From Eurosta solidaginis (Eukaryota; Arthropoda; Insecta; Diptera; Tephritidae): a stretch of 64,000 nt of DNA. The notes under the pieces were generated by a model. The model was not told the origin of the DNA. It made no database searches and saw nothing but the letters and a program-made list of their open reading frames with translations. The stretch is taken from NCBI RefSeq assembly GCF_040869045.1, contig NC_090319.1, forward strand, positions 172,768,645 to 172,832,644, given 5' to 3'. The translations under genes were made by a program, and so were the position numbers. Positions 60,601-64,000 of this stretch are shown piece after piece (the first letter of the stretch is position 1; the number at the start of each line of letters is the position of its first letter).

Positions 60601-61657
60601 ACATTATAACCAGAGCAGGTCTGCAATGCAGATCTTGCTGTGAGTTTAGTCTCTTGAAGCGCAGCAATGCGGATGTTGTGCCGCTTCATGAAATCGACTA
60701 TCTCCGTAATCTTCCCAGTTAGTCCATTACAGTTGAACTGCAGAATTCTGAAGTGCATGAGGGGTGACGCCGCCACTCTAGGGGTAAGTGAGGGGTGACT
60801 ACGCCTAGGTTGTGGAAGGCCAGGACGCAATTGCTGTTGTGGCCTTGGGACTGGGCGCCCTTGGGCAAGCATTGGGGTACCCGGATGATTTGGGTTTGCG
60901 ACCTGGCAACATGGCGCGATGAAACCCGTCGGGGGGTTGCCGTCGCGGAGACCAGAACATCTAGGAAAGTGGCACCACCCAAGGCAGGAGCTGCATTGAG
61001 CGGATGTCGCAAACCTATATATTCTGTGCTGGCAGACGGTGCAAACGGCGGCAGGGACTAAGAGTCTGTTTCCCTGACCTGCACGATTGCTGCCAGAAAA
61101 GAGGGGGGGAGAAGAAGACGGGGGCAGGGGCTGATGCTCAGCATTGCTACCAGCTCTACTACGAAGGTAGTAGTCATGAGTGGTATCAGCTGTTTGAGTT
61201 GTTGGCGCCGTGGGGCGCGAGCAGCAGCGGGTACTTGTTGTGGCTTGCTGAGCAGCGAAGCTGCTGGAAGGTAGTGGGGATACGCTTAGGCGTAGACTAC
61301 GGGACGCCCTTGGGCGTGAGCAGCAAGGAGCCACAAAAGATTTATAAAAGTTACGTGGACGTCGGGTTTTGGGATCAAGCCCAGAACAACCTGTCCGATG
61401 CAACCATCCCTTGCACGAGACACACTGAACAGAGTATGACCGTCCTAAAAAGATTCTTTTCTGGCAAATGCAGCAAAACCATTTCTCATGACCGGGGTCA
61501 GGAGACGGACCCGGATTGGGTTCGATACCTTCCCGGAGTAAGAGAATATGTAGCAGTCCTGCTGCAAGGAGCTGCTGGGAGGATGACAATTTGTGGGACG
61601 GACGAAACAAATTAAATGGGGTCACACTGAAATGACAGTCCTTGGTCGGGAAAAATC
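57645..61657 (-). CDS. Non-LTR retrotransposon polyprotein: 2A-like motif, two PHD-like fingers, endonuclease, RT
   Basis: Minus strand; stop at 57693-57695, with a (CAA)n tail next to the left target duplication. The open frame reaches 61748, but its first 30 residues lie outside the LINE, and there is no in-frame ATG before the endonuclease (residue 331), so the copy is probably slightly 5'-truncated. In order: hydrophobic stretch then GIEPNPGP (74-81), a 2A-like motif; two PHD-like Cys/His fingers (92-143 and 236-281); a Ser/Pro-rich linker; APE endonuclease from MHFRILQFNCNGL with LQETKL, GDFNAHHD and SDHLPI; RT with GPDGIA, LDLSKAFDTVNH, GVPQGGVLSPLL and YADD; and a C-terminal CPAC...H...C knuckle. 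No internal stop. It is the best candidate here for a functional enzyme. Clade: jockey/CR1 group (inferred). Confidence 0.88.
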
Positions 61658-61671
61658 CCTGGGCATCTGTT
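61658..61671. repeat. Target-site duplication of the LINE, right copy
   Basis: Matches 57631-57644. It fixes the LINE's 5' end at 61657. Confidence 0.8.
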
Positions 61672-61723
61672 CGTTTCCTTTTGTTATGACGGTTGTCCCT
61701 ATTACCGCTAAGAGGTTTATCTA

Positions 61724-61966
61724 TTACACATTTAAAATTTTTAAACAAATTTTCATAATACCTGAATTTAGCGCAGAGTATAGAAAGGTCTTTGCCGGTT
61801 TCGGAGATCTACATTTCAAGCACGACCAACGCAAACCCTTGATCGCATCTACAACTCTTCTCGAAAAACCAGCACACTTCATGTGAGCAAGCGCATGACA
61901 AAGCCAACATGACACATAACGTTCGGAGTCGCCTTTTTCTTGGCAGTTTACAAAATTGCAAGACAT
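61724..61966 (-). pseudogene. PHD-finger ORF, probable LINE ORF1 start
   Basis: 80 codons with ATG at 61966. CNFVNC, then YVSCWLCHALAHMKC, then WSCLKCR, give a C4HC3 order typical of PHD fingers found at the start of insect LINE first ORFs. The frame stops shortly after the finger; the rest is gone or displaced by the LINE inserted at 61657. It is a separate element from that LINE. Confidence 0.5.
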
Positions 61967-62263
61967 GATTTTATAAGTATTAGAATTTATTAAAAGAATA
62001 AACGAAAAAATGAATTAGATAAAAACAAAAAATTAATAAAATAGCAAGGGGTACCAAAAAGTTACATGAACCAAAAAAGTTCGAACACTGTTAAACATCT
62101 TGAAAAGCACTATGAGCAATTTAAGATCACTAAAGATGACGCTTCACACCACAATGCACACAGTGAAGGAGAAATGAAAAATTAAACAAAATGTACACAA
62201 GCAAATAACAAGAATAAAAACAATTTATACTGAAATTAACACCAATTAACTGCAACAACAAAT
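61967..62263. other. A-rich stretch without recognised feature
   Basis: Roughly 300 bp of AT-rich DNA between two LINE fragments. Nothing identifiable. Confidence 0.3.
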
Positions 62264-62454
62264 ATGCAAAGTGACTCGGCAATTATTTATGTATATTTGA
62301 TTGCAAAAAAACTTTTATTAATTATATTTAAATACAAATTATTTAAATCAACACAAGAAATAAAATTTAAATTGCCAAATGCAGAACACAAAGCGATCAC
62401 ACTCATTCGTTCGCACAGCAATAATTTATTACAAACAAAATGTATTGATTTAAC

Positions 62455-62788
62455 ACAAAAAGGCACAGAGAAAAATCAAAAAACAAGTTCACAGCTTCTT
62501 ATAAAGTATGCTGCTTACATTTATCAGCCACTCCTTGACTTGTTTAATATATCTATAAAATATGATATTTTGCCAACTAAGCGGAAAGAATCTTTCATTA
62601 TTCTTCTTCATAAAAACGGGAGTAGATCCTTAGTAGAAAACTATCGGGGCATAGCTAACCTGTCCGCCATCCCAACAATACAACAAATACACAACGTTTG
62701 GTATGTGTGCATGCAAAATTACACATTAAGTTTGCCCCCAATTGTCAGCACTAAAGATGTTAATGCTTTTACCAGTATTTTTACCTAA
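62455..62788 (+). pseudogene. LINE reverse-transcriptase fragment
   Basis: Plus strand, within an ORF opening at 62264. Residues LLHKNGSRSLVENYRGIANL match the LINE at 40330-40725 (LHKKGRRS, ENYRGIAKLSAIP). The preceding 60 residues are less clear. The fragment stops soon after. Both ends of the parent element are missing. Confidence 0.65.
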
Positions 62789-63504
62789 TAGAAGGTAATA
62801 GCTGAAGACAGGGTTACTGTTGCTGTATGTAATTTTGAGCAAAAAAGGTTCCTGGCCTGAAATGCAAACGAGAGCACGCGGTTATAGAAACATCAGCCAA
62901 AACACGTGCTGAATGAAGGAAAATAAGGACCGGGGAAGAAACAGCTAGTTAATTTAGTTAGTTCTCTGTCTTTAGAAACCCACACAAGGTAGATATTTTC
63001 GCTTGCTTGAAAAATTGGTGCGGGTGTTTAGATGTAGTGTAACAGAAGCGACGACAGTGCACCACAATATTTGCCGGGTAAATAGTTAACGAACCAGCAA
63101 CAGCAAGAAACAAGTTCAACTGTATAGTACCAAAATAGCCGTGTTTTTTTACACGTATATACGTCTACATTTGCGGGTAAAAAACGCTTATCCTCACTTA
63201 GATAATGTTTAGGAAACCCATCTCGCGGCAGTGGTTAAATAACTAGCTACAGAACGGGTTGTACCGAAAAGCGGAGACACACACCTATGCTTGCTATATT
63301 ATATAACCTATAGCTGAATTGGTTGCTGTGAATAGTGGACACACACCATTTGTAGATGTAATACATAGAGGTAGAGTAGAGGTGAAACATATTACAGTTC
63401 CATCTGAGTATAATGCGTATTGAAATTTAGGAGTACTAATTTTCTGAGCAGCAATTTCATAAGTGTAGATAAAGTTTAACGCTTAGTAGTCCATATAGCC
63501 ATAT
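62789..63504. other. Stretch without recognised feature
   Basis: No ORF, repeat or RNA gene supported. Confidence 0.35.
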
Positions 63505-64000
63505 AGTCCATATATTGGGTCCCAGGGCATATGGGAATAGGTGGGAATGAAAAAGCGGACGAATTAGCTAAAAAGGCGCATCCCTTGAAGCTTGCTCCGT
63601 AGACGTCCCAATTAGATTGGGCGAGATTAAGCGAAGGCGAGAGGTGCACATGATCGACCAAGCAGAAAAGGCGTGGGTTCAAGCGCGGGGCTGTAAAGTG
63701 TCGAAGATTATGTGTAGGTCTTACAACCTTAGACTAACACAGTTGCTTCTATCATTAAAAAGAGAGGACTGTAGACTCATGACGGGTATTCTGACTGGAC
63801 ACTGCCTTCTGGCGTCACATGCCTTTAAATTAGGCTTGGTCAGTGATAGCAGGTGTAGGAAGTGCGGGTTGGAGGAGGAAACGATCGAGCACGTTCTGTG
63901 CTCGTGCCCTGCACTTGCCAGGCTAAGACTCCAGCTATTAGGAGTGATACAGCTGTCAGATCTAGAAGCAGCAAGTGGCTTAAGTCCTAGGAAGCTTCTA
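63505..64000 (+). pseudogene. LINE RNase H and C-terminal region, runs off window
   Basis: Plus strand. WVPGHMGIGGNEKADELAKK (63512-63571) is the last part of a LINE-type RNase H domain. After a one-base frame change near 63580 the frame continues without a stop to the window end. It includes LMTGILTGHCLL and a CRKCG...EHVLCSCPAL Cys/His knuckle (63850-63920), typical for LINEs that carry RNase H (I/LOA/R1-type groups). Only the 3' portion is in the window. Confidence 0.75.

Overview
The window is repeat-dense insect DNA, most likely from a fly (Diptera; a tephritid-like genome is my inference). The clues are DINE-1/Helentron-type elements with a GTCC microsatellite, jockey/CR1-type LINEs, Ty3/gypsy elements with a tRNA-Lys-like primer site, spliceosomal-looking introns, and no bacterial gene organisation. 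I recognise no ordinary host gene. Nearly everything is mobile-element DNA, much of it nested, plus a 162-bp satellite.

Region 1 (1-29224) is a tandem of two gypsy proviruses of one family. The pol tail of copy A (1-2539) leads into an LTR (2593-5438) that is also the 5' LTR of copy B. Copy B continues with a PBS, leader, RING-Gag (18822-20359), pol (20286-23491) and a 3' LTR (23531-29224). Two later insertions sit inside B. A 12.1-kb provirus of a second RING-Gag gypsy family (element C, 5562-17653, minus) lies in the leader, flanked by a 4-bp duplication; its two ends are inverted LTR copies, so it is palindromic. A DINE-1-like element (25611-28350) lies in the 3' LTR.

Region 2 (29225-45760) is a 162-bp satellite in which each monomer carries a 10-bp-stem hairpin. 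It is interrupted by two copies of a hAT-like element (29451-31382 and 32849-34916), by a decayed two-exon transposon-type gene (36006-38528) whose product combines a transposase-like part with a ubiquitin-specific-protease-like fold, by a hairpin MITE, and by a frameshifted LINE (39190-41850). The satellite runs in opposite orientation on the two sides of that block.

Region 3 (45760-64000) holds an internally deleted gypsy element with a 519-bp LTR (48363-50297), a PIF1-helicase tail, an inverted-repeat element, a DINE element inserted into another DINE element (52600-56869), a nearly intact 1.3-kilocodon LINE with two PHD-like fingers and a 2A-like motif (57645-61657, target duplication visible), and three LINE fragments.

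The gag and pol genes would together form virus-like particles, reverse-transcribe and integrate, but every gypsy copy carries breaks. The only long intact reading frame is that of the LINE at 57.6-61.7 kb. A recurring theme is ubiquitin-related folds in element proteins: two RING-Gags and one USP-like transposon protein.
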